DNA from: Microbacterium sp. ACRRU | Lineage (GTDB): Bacteria; Actinomycetota; Actinomycetes; Actinomycetales; Microbacteriaceae | Direction of reading: 5' to 3' | Length of the DNA stretch: 34,017 bases | Assembly: GCF_022346945.1 (NCBI RefSeq) | Contig: NZ_JAKRNI010000030.1 | Location: 1-34,017 of the forward strand | Shown: positions 24,014 through 32,612 of the stretch, piece by piece | Position numbering within the stretch: position 1 is the first letter of the stretch | Layout of the letters: each line of letters begins with the position of its first letter | Made by a program: the position numbers and the translations under genes | The notes under the pieces: model-generated | What the model saw: only the letters and a program-made list of their open reading frames with translations | Told to the model about the DNA's origin: nothing | Databases searched by the model: none

Positions 24014-25089
24014 GGCTGCGGCGCGACCGCGGCGGCGACGTCGACGATCCGGTCGATCGACTCCTCCTCGCCGATCGAGATGCGGATGCCGTCGCCCGCG
24101 AAGGGACGCACGATGAGTCCTGCCTCCTCGAACGCCGCCGCGACATCGAGCGCGCGGTCGCCCGCGGGGAGCCACACGAAATTGCCCTGGGCGTCGGGGA
24201 CGTCCCAGCCGGTCTCGCGCAGGCGCGCGACAAGGGCGTCGCGCCGCTCGGCGAGGACGGCGACGCGGTGCAGCAGCTCGCTCTCGGCGGCCAGGCTCGC
24301 CAGCGCCGCCTCTTCCGCCGCCGCCGTGACCGCGAGCGGGATCGCCGTGCTGCGCGCGGCGTCGAGCACGCGCGTGTGGCCGATCGCGTAGCCGACGCGC
24401 AGGCCCGCGAGGCCGTACGCCTTCGAGAACGTGCGGAGCATGACGACATTGGGGCGCGCGAGCAGCGTGCGAGCGCGGTGGCCCTCGACGGCATCCGGAT
24501 CGGTCACGAACTCGGCGTACGCCTCGTCGAGCACGATGAGCACGTCCGCGGGCACCTCCTCGACGAATGCGGTGAACTCGTCGAAACCGACCGTCGGCCC
24601 CGTGGGATTGTTGGGGCTGCACACGATGACCAGGCGCGTGCGGTCGGTGATCGCCGCCGCCATCGCGGGGAGGTCGTGACGCGCGTCGGCGGTCAAGGGC
24701 ACCTGCACGCTCGTCGCCCCGGACACCGCGACGAGCGAGGGGTATGCCTCGAACGAGCGCCATGCGTACACGACCTCGTCGCCCGGGCCGGCCGTGGCCA
24801 GCAGCAGTTGCGCGAGCAGGGACACACTCCCGGCACCGATGTGGATGTCATCCGCCGACACCCCGTAGCGGGCACCGAGGCGTTCGCGCAGGCGGGTGGC
24901 GGTGGCATCCGGGTACCGGTTGATCGCCGTCGTCGCACGCACCGCGTCGAGCACCCCGGGCAGCGGATCGAACGGGTTCTCGTTGCTCGACAGCTTGAAC
25001 GCGTCCGCGCTCGCCTGGCGCCCCTGCCGATAGGCGGGGAGGGCGGCGATCTCGGGGCGGATACGGGGGAGGACCGGCTCTTCGCTCAC
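24010..25089 (-). CDS. hisC: Histidinol-phosphate / aromatic aminotransferase
   Basis: The 359-residue fold-type I PLP enzyme contains [12 protein letters not shown] (31-42), CSPNNPTGP (157-165), VLDEAYAEF (186-194) and [14 protein letters not shown] with the PLP lysine Lys223. It transfers an amino group between glutamate and imidazole-acetol phosphate in histidine synthesis, or to aromatic oxoacids. No other his genes are nearby, so it may be the second, aromatic-type copy (Pat) found in many actinobacteria. The start is a GTG at 25089 with TAGGCT 6 nt upstream. Confidence 0.9.
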   Translation of the reverse strand: MSEEPVLPRIRPEIAALPAYRQGRQASADAFKLSSNENPFDPLPGVLDAVRATTAINRYPDATATRLRERLGARYGVSADDIHIGAGSVSLLAQLLLATAGPGDEVVYAWRSFEAYPSLVAVSGATSVQVPLTADARHDLPAMAAAITDRTRLVIVCSPNNPTGPTVGFDEFTAFVEEVPADVLIVLDEAYAEFVTDPDAVEGHRARTLLARPNVVMLRTFSKAYGLAGLRVGYAIGHTRVLDAARSTAIPLAVTAAAEEAALASLAAESELLHRVAVLAERRDALVARLRETGWDVPDAQGNFVWLPAGDRALDVAAAFEEAGLIVRPFAGDGIRISIGEEESIDRIVDVAAAVAPQP

Positions 25090-25095
25090 GAGCCG

Positions 25096-25101
25096 AGCCT
25101 A
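25096..25101 (-). promoter_or_regulatory. Putative -10 box of leaderless hisC transcript
   Basis: TAGGCT lies 6 nt before the GTG of hisC. The 60-nt divergent gap also holds CACGAT 6 nt before the ATG of the plus-strand gene at 25150, so both directions may be leaderless. Confidence 0.45.
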
Positions 25102-25149
25102 ACCGCGTGGGCCTCGCGCGCGTCAGACCCGGCGTGCCACGATGGGGGC

Positions 25150-25554
25150 ATGCGCTTCGTCGTCCGCGTGGCCGTCAACGCCTTCGCCATCTGGATCGTC
25201 ACGCTGCTCCCGGCCCTGCAGGTGACGCTCATCCCCTTCGCCCCCGGCGAAGGACTGCAGGTGGCGCTCACGCTGCTGCTGGTGGGGCTCATCTTCGCCC
25301 TCGTCAACACCATCGTCGGCACGGTCGTGAAGATCGTTGCCATCCCGCTCTACATCCTGACCCTCGGCCTCATCTCGCTCGTGATCAACGGCTTCCTGCT
25401 GTGGCTGACGGGGGTCATCACGGCGAACTGGGATTGGGGCCTGCGCACGGGCGAGTTCTGGCTCACGGTCGTCGCGGCGCTGCTGATCGGCATCATCAAC
25501 GCCGTCCTCGGCGGCCTGCTCCGCCCTCGCCGCGACGAGCGCTCACGTCGCTGA
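25150..25554 (+). CDS. Phage holin family 4-like small membrane protein
   Basis: The 134-residue protein has four hydrophobic helices (about 6-25, 36-60, 63-90, 103-124), a positively charged C-terminus (RPRRDERSRR) and the family-like segment LILALVN-type FALVNTIVGTVVKIVAIPLYILTLG. This family (Pfam Phage_holin_4_2, YvlD-like) is a common chromosomal membrane protein and is not evidence of a prophage. Its function is unknown. It starts at the ATG at 25150. The gene continues toward the phosphatase gene with a 34-nt gap. Confidence 0.83.
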   Translation: MRFVVRVAVNAFAIWIVTLLPALQVTLIPFAPGEGLQVALTLLLVGLIFALVNTIVGTVVKIVAIPLYILTLGLISLVINGFLLWLTGVITANWDWGLRTGEFWLTVVAALLIGIINAVLGGLLRPRRDERSRR

Positions 25555-25588
25555 TGCGCGAAACGGTCGTCCCCGCCATGATGGAGGG

Positions 25589-26095
25589 ATGACCGCGAGT
25601 GCCGACGCGCCCTTCCGCGTCGTCTTCGTCTGCAGCGGCAACATCTGCCGGTCGCCGATGGCCGACGTCGTGTTCCGTCGTATGGCCGATCACGCGGGGC
25701 TCGGCTCACGCGTCGTCTCGACGTCGGCCGGCACCGGCGACTGGCACGTCGGCGAGCGCGCCGATCACCGCACCCTCGCGGCGCTCGAGCGTCTGGGGTA
25801 CGACGGCGCCGCGCATCGCGCGCGGCAGTTCACGTTCGCGGACTTCGCGCACAACGATCTCGTCGTCGCCCTCGACCGCAGCCACGAGCGCGTGCTGCGC
25901 GGATGGGCCCGGCACGACGACGACGCCGACAAGATCGCGCTGCTGCTGTCGTTCCTCCCGGATGCCGAGACCCTCGACGTCCCCGACCCGTACTACGCCG
26001 GTCCCCCGATGTTCGACGAGGTGCTCGGTATGATCGAACGCGCCAGCCGAGCCCTGTTCCGGCAGCTCGAGCCCGCCATTCGTTCCGCGGGCTGA
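25589..26095 (+). CDS. Low-molecular-weight protein-tyrosine phosphatase
   Basis: The 168-residue enzyme contains the P-loop VCSGNICRSP (14-23; nucleophile Cys15, Arg21) and the general-acid motif DPYY (Asp132 in VPDPYYAG). This is the full catalytic set of the LMW-PTP family. It dephosphorylates phosphotyrosine on protein substrates, often acting in exopolysaccharide or stress control. A GGAGGG directly abuts the ATG with no spacing, while CATGAT lies 6 nt upstream, so a leaderless start is possible. Confidence 0.92.
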   Translation: MTASADAPFRVVFVCSGNICRSPMADVVFRRMADHAGLGSRVVSTSAGTGDWHVGERADHRTLAALERLGYDGAAHRARQFTFADFAHNDLVVALDRSHERVLRGWARHDDDADKIALLLSFLPDAETLDVPDPYYAGPPMFDEVLGMIERASRALFRQLEPAIRSAG

Positions 26096-26122
26096 CATCT
26101 TCGCGCGACCCCCGGGAGATCC

Positions 26123-27502
26123 GTGTCCGCTCTGCCCCCGCAGCCCCTCAGCCCGCTCGACGGACGCTACTTCGCGACCGTCTCGGAGCTCGGCGACTAC
26201 CTGTCGGAGGCGGGCCTGAACCGCGCCCGCGTCGAGGTGGAGGTCGAGTGGCTGCTGGCCCTCACCGACCGATCGTTGTTCGGCACCTCGCCGGTCGGCG
26301 ACGCCGACCGCGCGCGGCTGCGGGCGCTGTACGAGGACTTCGGTGCCGACGAGATCGCCTGGCTCAAAGAGAAAGAGGCGGTCACCCGCCACGACGTCAA
26401 GGCGATCGAGTACCTCGTGCGCGACCGGCTCGACAGCCTCGACCTCACCGCCCTGGCCGAGCTCACGCACTTCGCCTGCACGAGCGAAGACATCAACTCC
26501 ACCGCCTACGCCCTCACCGTGCAGCGCGCGGTGCAGCGCGTGTGGCTGCCGAAGCTCCGCGCCGTCACGGCGGCCCTCGCCGAACTCGCCCTGCAGCACC
26601 GGGATGCCGCGATGCTCTCGCGCACGCACGGCCAGCCCGCAACGCCCACCACGATGGGCAAGGAGATCGGCGTCTTCGCGTGGCGCCTGGAGCGCGTCAT
26701 CCGTCAGCTGGATGCCGGCGAGTACCTCGCGAAGTTCTCCGGCGCCACCGGCACGTGGTCGGCGCACGTCTCCGCCGAGCCCGACGTGGACTGGCCCGCG
26801 CTCACGCGCTCGTTCATCGAGTCGCTGGGGCTGGGCTTCAACCCCGTGACGACGCAGATCGAGTCGCACGATTGGCAGGTCGAGCTGTACGACCGGGCGC
26901 GGCACGCGGGGGGCATCCTGCACAACCTCGCGACCGACGTCTGGACCTACATCTCGCTCGGGTACTTCACCCAGATCCCGGTCGCCGGGGCCACGGGCTC
27001 GTCGACGATGCCGCACAAGATCAACCCGATCCGCTTCGAGAACGCCGAAGCGAACCTGGAGATCTCGGGCGGATTGTTCGCGACCCTGGCATCCACCCTC
27101 GTCACCAGCCGCCTGCAGCGCGACCTCACCGATTCCACGACGCAGCGCAACATCGGCGTCGCCTTCGGCCACTCGCTGCTCGCGCTCGACAACCTGCAGC
27201 GTGGCCTCACCGAGATCTCGCTCGCCGAAGACGTGCTGCGAGCCGACCTCGACGCCAACTGGGAAGTGCTCGCCGAGGCCATCCAGACTGTGGTGCGCGC
27301 CGAGATCGCCGCGGGGCGCTCGCAGATCACCGACCCGTATGCGCTGCTGAAGGACCTCACGCGCGGCCGTCGTGTCGGCGGTCCCGAGCTCGCGGAATTC
27401 GTCCGCGGCCTCGACATCGGCAACGCTGCGAAGGAACGCCTGCTCGCCCTCACCCCCGCGACGTACGCCGGCCTCGCCTCTCGCGTCGTCGACGCGCTAT
27501 AA
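26123..27502 (+). CDS. purB: Adenylosuccinate lyase
   Basis: The 459-residue enzyme of the fumarase/aspartase superfamily begins MSALPPQPLSPLDGRY and contains SEDINSTAYAL (121-131), RTHGQPATPTTMGKE (167-181; His169) and the signature loop GSSTMPHKIN (292-301; catalytic Ser in SST). It cleaves adenylosuccinate and SAICAR in purine synthesis. The GTG start is preceded by GGGAG at a normal distance. Length and N-terminus match the E. coli-type PurB subgroup. Confidence 0.96.
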   Translation: MSALPPQPLSPLDGRYFATVSELGDYLSEAGLNRARVEVEVEWLLALTDRSLFGTSPVGDADRARLRALYEDFGADEIAWLKEKEAVTRHDVKAIEYLVRDRLDSLDLTALAELTHFACTSEDINSTAYALTVQRAVQRVWLPKLRAVTAALAELALQHRDAAMLSRTHGQPATPTTMGKEIGVFAWRLERVIRQLDAGEYLAKFSGATGTWSAHVSAEPDVDWPALTRSFIESLGLGFNPVTTQIESHDWQVELYDRARHAGGILHNLATDVWTYISLGYFTQIPVAGATGSSTMPHKINPIRFENAEANLEISGGLFATLASTLVTSRLQRDLTDSTTQRNIGVAFGHSLLALDNLQRGLTEISLAEDVLRADLDANWEVLAEAIQTVVRAEIAAGRSQITDPYALLKDLTRGRRVGGPELAEFVRGLDIGNAAKERLLALTPATYAGLASRVVDAL

Positions 27503-27510
27503 CCCCGGCC

Positions 27511-27573
27511 ATAAACGCGATTCGCCACCAGAAACACGGGGGCACCGCGTTTCTGGGCGGGAATCGCGTTTAT
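27511..27573. repeat. 63-nt imperfect palindrome downstream of purB
   Basis: Arms 27511-27535 and 27549-27573 are complementary at 22 of 25 positions, with an outer 13-bp block (ATAAACGCGATTC / GAATCGCGTTTAT) and an inner 8-bp block (CAGAAAC plus flank). The 13-nt loop is 27536-27548. It starts 9 nt after the purB stop, so it can act as a terminator or transcript-stabilising hairpin, but its size and AT-containing arms are unusual for that role alone. Confidence 0.85.
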
Positions 27574-27613
27574 CGCGACGAACCGCGGTGGGTGTCCCGG
27601 GAGAATGGATGCC

Positions 27614-28654
27614 GTGCGCGCGATGATCATGGACGCCCTGGCCCATCCTCTCGAGGTGCGCGAGGTGCCGGAGCCGACGGCTCCGGCGGGTGGTGTCGTC
27701 GTCGAGGTGCACGCGACGGGGCTGTGCAAGAGCGACTGGCACGCGTGGGTCGGACATGACGACGTCGCCCTCCCCCACGTCCCCGGGCACGAGCTCGCCG
27801 GTGTCATCGCCGAGGTCGGGGCGGGCGTGGGCGGGTGGAGCGTCGGCGATCGCGTCACCGTCCCGTTCGTGATGGGCTGCGGTGCGTGCGAATGGTGCCG
27901 CAGCGGGAACGCGCAGGTGTGCCCGCGCCAGGAGCAGCCGGGCTTCACGCAGTGGGGCTCGTTCGCCGAACGCGTCGTGGTGCGCGCGGCCGACACCAAC
28001 CTCGTCGCCATCCCCGACGGCGTCTCGTTCGAGGCGGCGGCGGCCCTCGGATGCCGCTTCGCCACCGCCTATCGCGCCCTCACCGGCCGCGCACGCGTGC
28101 GTGCCGGCGAGTGGGTCACCGTGGTGGGGGCCGGGGGCGTGGGGTTGAGCGTCGTCATGATCGCGGTCGCCCTGGGCGCTCGCGTGATCGCCGTCGACCG
28201 GACGCCCGCGGCGCTCGAGGTGGCGCAGCGTCTGGGCGCGGAGCACACGTTGCTCGCCGATGGTCGAGACGTCCCGTCGGCCGTCGCCGATATGACCGGA
28301 GGCGGCAGTCACGTGTCGATCGACGCCGTCGGCAGCGCGCAGACCGCGCGCGACGCCGTGCTCAGCCTGCGTCGCCGCGGCCGGCACGTGCAGATCGGGC
28401 TGCTCCCCACCGCGGACGGGCAGACGCCGATGCCGATGGCGCGCGTGATCGCGTGGGAGCTCGACCTCCTCGGCAGCCACGGCATGGCCGCGGCCGACTA
28501 CCCCGAGATGCTCGACCTCATCGCAGCGGGGACGCTCCGGCCGCAGGACCTCATCGAGCGCGTCGTCGGTCTCGGGGAGGCCGCGACGATGCTGCCGGCG
28601 ATGGACACCGCCGCGCCGGCGGGCATGACGATGATCGACCCGCGACGGGTCTGA
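27614..28654 (+). CDS. Zinc-dependent alcohol dehydrogenase
   Basis: This is a medium-chain dehydrogenase. Counted from the longer start at 27605, the catalytic zinc ligands are Cys41, His62-Glu63 (in PGHE) and Cys150. The structural zinc site is Cys92, Cys95, Cys98 and Cys106. The Rossmann motif is GAGGVG at 175-180, and Asp199 in AVDRT suggests NAD(H). The GTG at 27614 is preferred (346 residues) because it gives the usual MRAMIMDA-type N-terminus and a better distance to GGGAGA; the ATG at 27605 sits only 1 nt from that site. The substrate is unknown. Confidence 0.88.
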   Translation: MRAMIMDALAHPLEVREVPEPTAPAGGVVVEVHATGLCKSDWHAWVGHDDVALPHVPGHELAGVIAEVGAGVGGWSVGDRVTVPFVMGCGACEWCRSGNAQVCPRQEQPGFTQWGSFAERVVVRAADTNLVAIPDGVSFEAAAALGCRFATAYRALTGRARVRAGEWVTVVGAGGVGLSVVMIAVALGARVIAVDRTPAALEVAQRLGAEHTLLADGRDVPSAVADMTGGGSHVSIDAVGSAQTARDAVLSLRRRGRHVQIGLLPTADGQTPMPMARVIAWELDLLGSHGMAAADYPEMLDLIAAGTLRPQDLIERVVGLGEAATMLPAMDTAAPAGMTMIDPRRV

Positions 28655-28668
28655 GCGGCGCGGCGACG

Positions 28669-29013
28669 TCAGGCGCGCGGAGCCTCGGTGTCGTCGGCGG
28701 GACGCGTGTCGCCGTCGGCATCCGCATTCTCGTCGTCGGACGGGACGAGCAGGGGGCGATCGACCTGCTTCGCGACCTGCGACGGGTCGACCGCGAGCAG
28801 CAGCAGCGCGACGCTGACGAGGACGACGATGAACGTCACGCCCGCGGCGATCGCTCCGACCACGAGAGCGCGCTGGATCTCTTCGGCCGGGCGGGCCTGG
28901 AAGGCGCCCATCGTGGTGAGGGTGACGACACCGGCGAACACCGCGGCGATGAAGGCGAGGCCGAGCAGTTGCACCGGCTTCATGAGGTCACGGCGGGTGG
29001 GCTTGTCGGTCAT
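28669..29013 (-). CDS. Small two-helix membrane protein
   Basis: The 114-residue protein has two hydrophobic helices (about 14-36 and 47-73) separated by an Arg/Glu-containing loop, and an acidic Asp-rich C-terminal tail (about 90-112). The start overlaps the stop of the upstream membrane-protein gene (ATGA at 29010-29013), so the two are coexpressed. I do not recognise the family; amino-acid-transport or secretion labels would be guesses. Confidence 0.72.
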   Translation of the reverse strand: MTDKPTRRDLMKPVQLLGLAFIAAVFAGVVTLTTMGAFQARPAEEIQRALVVGAIAAGVTFIVVLVSVALLLLAVDPSQVAKQVDRPLLVPSDDENADADGDTRPADDTEAPRA

Positions 29014-29645
29014 GATGCGGCCTCCTCGGCGGGTACGGCCGGAACCGGCTCCGGGCGGCGCGGCGAGAACCCGGCGATCGCCAGGTAGACGGCGATGATC
29101 GCCGCGTAGCCGCCGAAGATGCCGACGGCGATGGTGATTCCCGTGAGGGTGAAGGTGCCGGCGCCCTCGATGGTGTAGTCGTACGAGAAGGCCGGGCTGG
29201 TGGCGAGCAACCCGATCACGAGAGCGAGCGTGAGGATGCCGACGGTCACACCGTCGCGAGCGACGGACGCCGACCGGCCCGCACGACGGTCACGCACGGC
29301 CCCGACGATCTCGATCACGCCCGACACGGCCGCCCACACGATGACGAGAACGAAGAAGAATGTCGTGGTGCGCCACGCGCCGACGCTCGCGGCGAGACCG
29401 GCCACCCCCGTCACGACCGCCAGAAGTACCGGCGTCACGCGCTGCCCACGGGGAAAGACCAGCCACGCCGCGACGACGAAGACGAGGGCCGTCGACAGAG
29501 CGAAACCGCTGAACACGCTGCCCCCGACGGCGGCGGAGTGATCCGGCGAGAACGTGACCATGACGGCGGCGAGCGCAGCGAAGAGCGCGCGCGCCAGCTG
29601 GACGTGGCGCACGTCGAGGGAGCGCACAGAAGCAGGAGTGGTCAC
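29010..29645 (-). CDS. Multi-helix membrane protein of unknown function
   Basis: The 211-residue protein has about six to seven hydrophobic helices and ends in a Pro/Ala/Glu tail. The segment FFFVLVIVWAAVSGVIEIVGAVRDRRAG resembles HdeD/DUF308-type helices, but the match is weak. The open frame runs to a TTG at 29846, yet the first hydrophobic segment lies far from it. The GTG at 29645 (VTTPASVRSLDVRH) is a better start, and a TAGACT box lies about 30 nt upstream. It is translationally coupled to the small membrane gene that follows. The terminator at 29800-29837 separates it from the MMPL gene. Confidence 0.68.
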   Translation of the reverse strand: MTTPASVRSLDVRHVQLARALFAALAAVMVTFSPDHSAAVGGSVFSGFALSTALVFVVAAWLVFPRGQRVTPVLLAVVTGVAGLAASVGAWRTTTFFFVLVIVWAAVSGVIEIVGAVRDRRAGRSASVARDGVTVGILTLALVIGLLATSPAFSYDYTIEGAGTFTLTGITIAVGIFGGYAAIIAVYLAIAGFSPRRPEPVPAVPAEEAAS

Positions 29646-29799
29646 GGAGGGTCCCGGTGAGGCGGAGTCGATGGCATCAAGTCTATTCCCCGGCGGCTGG
29701 ACGGCCTCCGAGTGCACCGACGTCGAGACATCGCCCGGGCCCACGCGTCCGGGCGGGCCCCGGCGAGCGGACGGCCGTTCACGTCCGCCGGGAACGGCT

Positions 29800-29837
29800 C
29801 CGGGCCGGGGGGTATCTGGGAGCGTCCCCCGACCCGG
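29800..29837 (-). terminator. Intrinsic terminator after the MMPL gene
   Basis: Arms 29800-29811 and 29826-29837 form a 12-bp stem (CCGGGCCGGGGG with CCCCCGACCCGG, one wobble) around a 14-nt loop. It starts 5 nt after the stop codon of the MMPL gene. Confidence 0.75.
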
Positions 29838-29842
29838 AGGTC

Positions 29843-31969
29843 TCAAGCGACCGGCTCGCGCGTGCGACGCCGGGCGCGGGTCTGCGGGATCTCGGGCTCA
29901 GGCTGCGCGGCCGCCTCGGCGTCGGTCACCGCCGGGCGGCGGGGCCACCAGAACCGGTCGCCCGCGATGAACGCCATGGCGGGGACGATCACGGTGCGCA
30001 CGAGGAGGGTGTCGATGAGCACACCGATGCACACGATGATGCCGATCTGCGTCAGCGTGATTAGCGGCAGCACCCCGAGGACCGCGAAGACCGCCGCGAG
30101 CAGGATGCCGGCGCTGGTGATGACGGCGCCGGTCGCGGCGAGAGCCCGGATCATCCCGCGGGTCGTGCCGAGCGTGCGCGCCTCCTCCTGCGCGCGGGTC
30201 ACGAGGAAGATGCTGTAGTCCACGCCCAGGGCGACGAGGAACAGGAAGCTGAACAGCAGCACGTTCGTATCGATCGCGGGGAACGCGAACAACGGCGTCT
30301 GGAACAGCCACCACGCGGCGCCGACCGCCGAGAAGAAGCTCGCGACCACGGCGAGCAGCAGCAGCACGGGTGCGAGGAGGGCCCGCAGCAGGATCACGAG
30401 CACGATCAGCACCAGGACGAGGATGAGCGGGATGATGAGCGCCTGGTCCCGCTCCTGCGCCCCGGCGACGTCGAGGGCGCGCGCGTCGAGTCCGCCCACG
30501 AGCGCCTCTCCCGACCCGATGCCGTCGAAGTCGGCCCGCATCCGCTCGATCGCGGCGAACGCTTCCGGCGTCTCGGCGGAGGCGTTGAGCGTGACGTCGA
30601 TGCGTGCCCAGTCGGTCGTCTCCTCCACGAGGCGGGCCGAGTCCACCCCGTCGATCGCGGTGGCCGCCTCGACGACGGCGGCGGCGTCGGCGACGGGCGC
30701 CATCACGGTCGCGGGCGAGGTGGCGCCCGCGGAGAACGCCTCGGCGAGCACCTCCTGCCCGCGCACGGCATCCGGCTTCTGCAGGAACCGGTCGTTCTGC
30801 GACAGGCCCGTCTGCACGAAGAACAGGCCGCTCGCGAGCGCGCCGAGCACGACCGCCCCGCTGATGGCCACGATGATCGGTCGGCGCGACACGGCGCGAC
30901 CGAGTCGGCCCCACGGGCTGCGCGCGATGGCATCCGGAGAACCGAACCGCGGAATGTAGGGCCAGAACAGACCGCGACCGAACAGGACGAGCGCCGCAGG
31001 AAGGACCAGGAGCGCGAACGCCATGGCGACGACGATGCCGATGGCGCACGCGAGACCGAGCGCACGGTTGCCCGACAGCTCACCCAGCAGAAGGGTGGCC
31101 AGCGCCAGGGCGACGGTCGAGCCGCTCGCGATGATCGCCGGCCCCGACCCCCGCACGGCGCGACGCATGGCTTCGCGGCGATCCTCGGCGAGGCGCAGTT
31201 CGTCGCGGTATCTCGCGATGAGCAGCAGCGCGTAGTTCGTGCCCGCACCGAAGACGAGCACGGACAGGATGCCGGTGACCGAGGCATCCAGCTGGACGCC
31301 CGCGAGGGCGGCGATGCGGCGCGCCACGATGCCGGCCGACGCGTCGGCCACGCCGATGACCACGAGCGGAACCAGCCACAGCCAGGGGCTGCGGTAGGTG
31401 ATGAGCAGGAGCACCGCCACGACGATCACGGTCGTCAGCAGCAGGGTGAAGTCGGCTCCGTCGAACACGGCGGCGATGTCGACCTCGAAGCCCTCGGGGC
31501 CGGTGAGGTAGGTGTCGACCCCGGTGAGACCGTCGGCGGCCAGCGTGCGGATCTCGTCGGCGCGCTCGCTCTGGGCCTCGACGTCCTCTTCCGGGGCGAG
31601 GGGGACGACCAGCAGCGCGACCGTGCCGTCCTCCGACACCTGGGGCGGCGGGATGAACCCGTCGGGGGTGAGGTCGACGAGGTCGCCGAACGCCTTCTGC
31701 TGGATGGCGCCCACCGTGTCCGGCGGGAGCGCCTCGCCGTCGTCCGACGCGAAGACGAGCAGGGCGGAGGTCGTGTCGGCATCCGGGAAGCTCTCGAGGA
31801 TCTTCTCGACCTGCACGGACTCGGCCGAATCGGGCAGTCCCGAGTCCGGCGCCGTCTCGGACTCGGCGCCCGACCCGAGCGTGAACAGGGCGGCCACGCC
31901 CGCGAAGGCCACGACGAGGACGATCCACGAGGTGCGGGCCGAAGTGAGGAAGCGCAGGAAGCCGTTCAT
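29843..31969 (-). CDS. MMPL/RND-family membrane exporter
   Basis: The 708-residue protein has the RND plan: one N-terminal helix, a periplasmic-side domain (about 33-165), a first block of about five helices (170-360), a second outer domain (about 395-515), and a second helix block (520-665). MMPL-typical segments include VFGAGTNYALLLIARYRDEL (first half) and VALGVDYSIFLVTRAQEEA (second half), where polar residues Asn/Tyr and Asp/Tyr lie in the proton path. Such pumps export lipids, drugs or siderophores using the proton gradient. The gene is divergent from a MarR regulator with an operator between them, so it is probably substrate-induced. Confidence 0.9.
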   Translation of the reverse strand: MNGFLRFLTSARTSWIVLVVAFAGVAALFTLGSGAESETAPDSGLPDSAESVQVEKILESFPDADTTSALLVFASDDGEALPPDTVGAIQQKAFGDLVDLTPDGFIPPPQVSEDGTVALLVVPLAPEEDVEAQSERADEIRTLAADGLTGVDTYLTGPEGFEVDIAAVFDGADFTLLLTTVIVVAVLLLITYRSPWLWLVPLVVIGVADASAGIVARRIAALAGVQLDASVTGILSVLVFGAGTNYALLLIARYRDELRLAEDRREAMRRAVRGSGPAIIASGSTVALALATLLLGELSGNRALGLACAIGIVVAMAFALLVLPAALVLFGRGLFWPYIPRFGSPDAIARSPWGRLGRAVSRRPIIVAISGAVVLGALASGLFFVQTGLSQNDRFLQKPDAVRGQEVLAEAFSAGATSPATVMAPVADAAAVVEAATAIDGVDSARLVEETTDWARIDVTLNASAETPEAFAAIERMRADFDGIGSGEALVGGLDARALDVAGAQERDQALIIPLILVLVLIVLVILLRALLAPVLLLLAVVASFFSAVGAAWWLFQTPLFAFPAIDTNVLLFSFLFLVALGVDYSIFLVTRAQEEARTLGTTRGMIRALAATGAVITSAGILLAAVFAVLGVLPLITLTQIGIIVCIGVLIDTLLVRTVIVPAMAFIAGDRFWWPRRPAVTDAEAAAQPEPEIPQTRARRRTREPVA

Positions 31970-31993
31970 CGCCGTCTTTCGCTAGATTCTGAA

Positions 31994-32014
31994 GTATCTC
32001 GAAAATCGAGATAC
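31994..32014. promoter_or_regulatory. MarR operator between MMPL exporter and regulator
   Basis: A perfect palindrome with 9-bp arms GTATCTCGA and TCGAGATAC and a 3-nt AAA spacer sits in the 82-nt divergent gap. AT-rich symmetric sites of about 20 bp are typical for MarR dimers. It is positioned to control both promoters. Confidence 0.85.
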
Positions 32015-32051
32015 GAGAAAGGTAGCCCAAAACGGACATAGGATGCCAGTC

Positions 32052-32537
32052 ATGGAAGCGCCGGAATCTTCCACTCCTCCCTCCGTTGCCGGTGTCCCTC
32101 CCGTGCGACCCGCGACGGCGCTGGTGCGCGCCCTGTTCACCGCCGGCGCCGAGTTCGAGAAGGCGCTGCAGCGCGACCTCTCGGTCAATCCCACGGGGCT
32201 CGATGCCATGGGCCACCTGGTGATGTCGGGACCGCTCTCCCCCGGGGAGCTGTCGCGTCGCCTCGACCTCACCACCGCCGCCACGACGGCGGCGATCGAT
32301 CGCCTCGTCGCGCTGGGGCACGTGACGCGGGCTCCCCACCCCACGGATCGGCGCAGCCTGCTCGTCGTCCCGACGGAGTCCTCGGTCCAGCGCGCCATGG
32401 GTCACCTCGCCCCGATGATCGCGGGCGTGGATGCCGTCCTCGACGACTTCACCGACGAGGAACAGGACGTGATCGCCCGCTACCTCGAACGCGTCGTCGC
32501 GTCGTACGCCCCGCGGCCCGCTCCGGCGGAGGCCTGA
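32052..32537 (+). CDS. MarR-family transcriptional regulator
   Basis: The 161-residue regulator has a Pro/Ser-rich N-terminus. The winged helix-turn-helix (about 50-107) has LSPGELSRRLDLTTAATTAAIDRLVALGHV as HTH, followed by the wing motif DRR (99-101). A C-terminal dimerisation helix completes the fold. The ATG at 32052 is preferred over 32043 because TAGGA precedes it by about 8 nt. Together with the operator it probably represses the divergent MMPL exporter and itself until a ligand binds. Confidence 0.88.
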   Translation: MEAPESSTPPSVAGVPPVRPATALVRALFTAGAEFEKALQRDLSVNPTGLDAMGHLVMSGPLSPGELSRRLDLTTAATTAAIDRLVALGHVTRAPHPTDRRSLLVVPTESSVQRAMGHLAPMIAGVDAVLDDFTDEEQDVIARYLERVVASYAPRPAPAEA

Positions 32538-32546
32538 GGCCGACTC

Positions 32547-32612
32547 CGCGCATCGAGCGCCGTGCGCCGGGCTTCCGCGACGAGCGCCCGCGGTACGCGC
32601 CCGCGATGCGCG
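32547..32612. repeat. 66-nt imperfect palindrome between marR and lldD
   Basis: The outer 9-bp arms CGCGCATCG (32547-32555) and CGATGCGCG (32604-32612) enclose a partly self-complementary GC-rich interior. It lies exactly between two convergent genes, so it may serve as a shared terminator, but it lacks a U tract. Confidence 0.6.

Noticed and set aside
24014..24763. N-terminal extension of the GH43 frame into hisC
   Set aside because: The extension is Arg-rich out-of-frame sequence within hisC, while a GTGA junction gives a natural start at 24013.
25150..25554. Phage holin-family protein as a sign of a prophage
   Set aside because: This family is commonly chromosomal in actinobacteria, and no other phage gene is present in the window.
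29669..29680. Possible short leader peptide before the GTG at 29645
   Set aside because: The -10 box is only 2 nt from its ATG, so the transcript would probably start inside it.
29646..29846. TTG-initiated N-terminal extension of the multi-helix membrane protein
   Set aside because: It would run through the terminator hairpin and encode a Pro/Arg/Gly-rich segment with no conservation signal.
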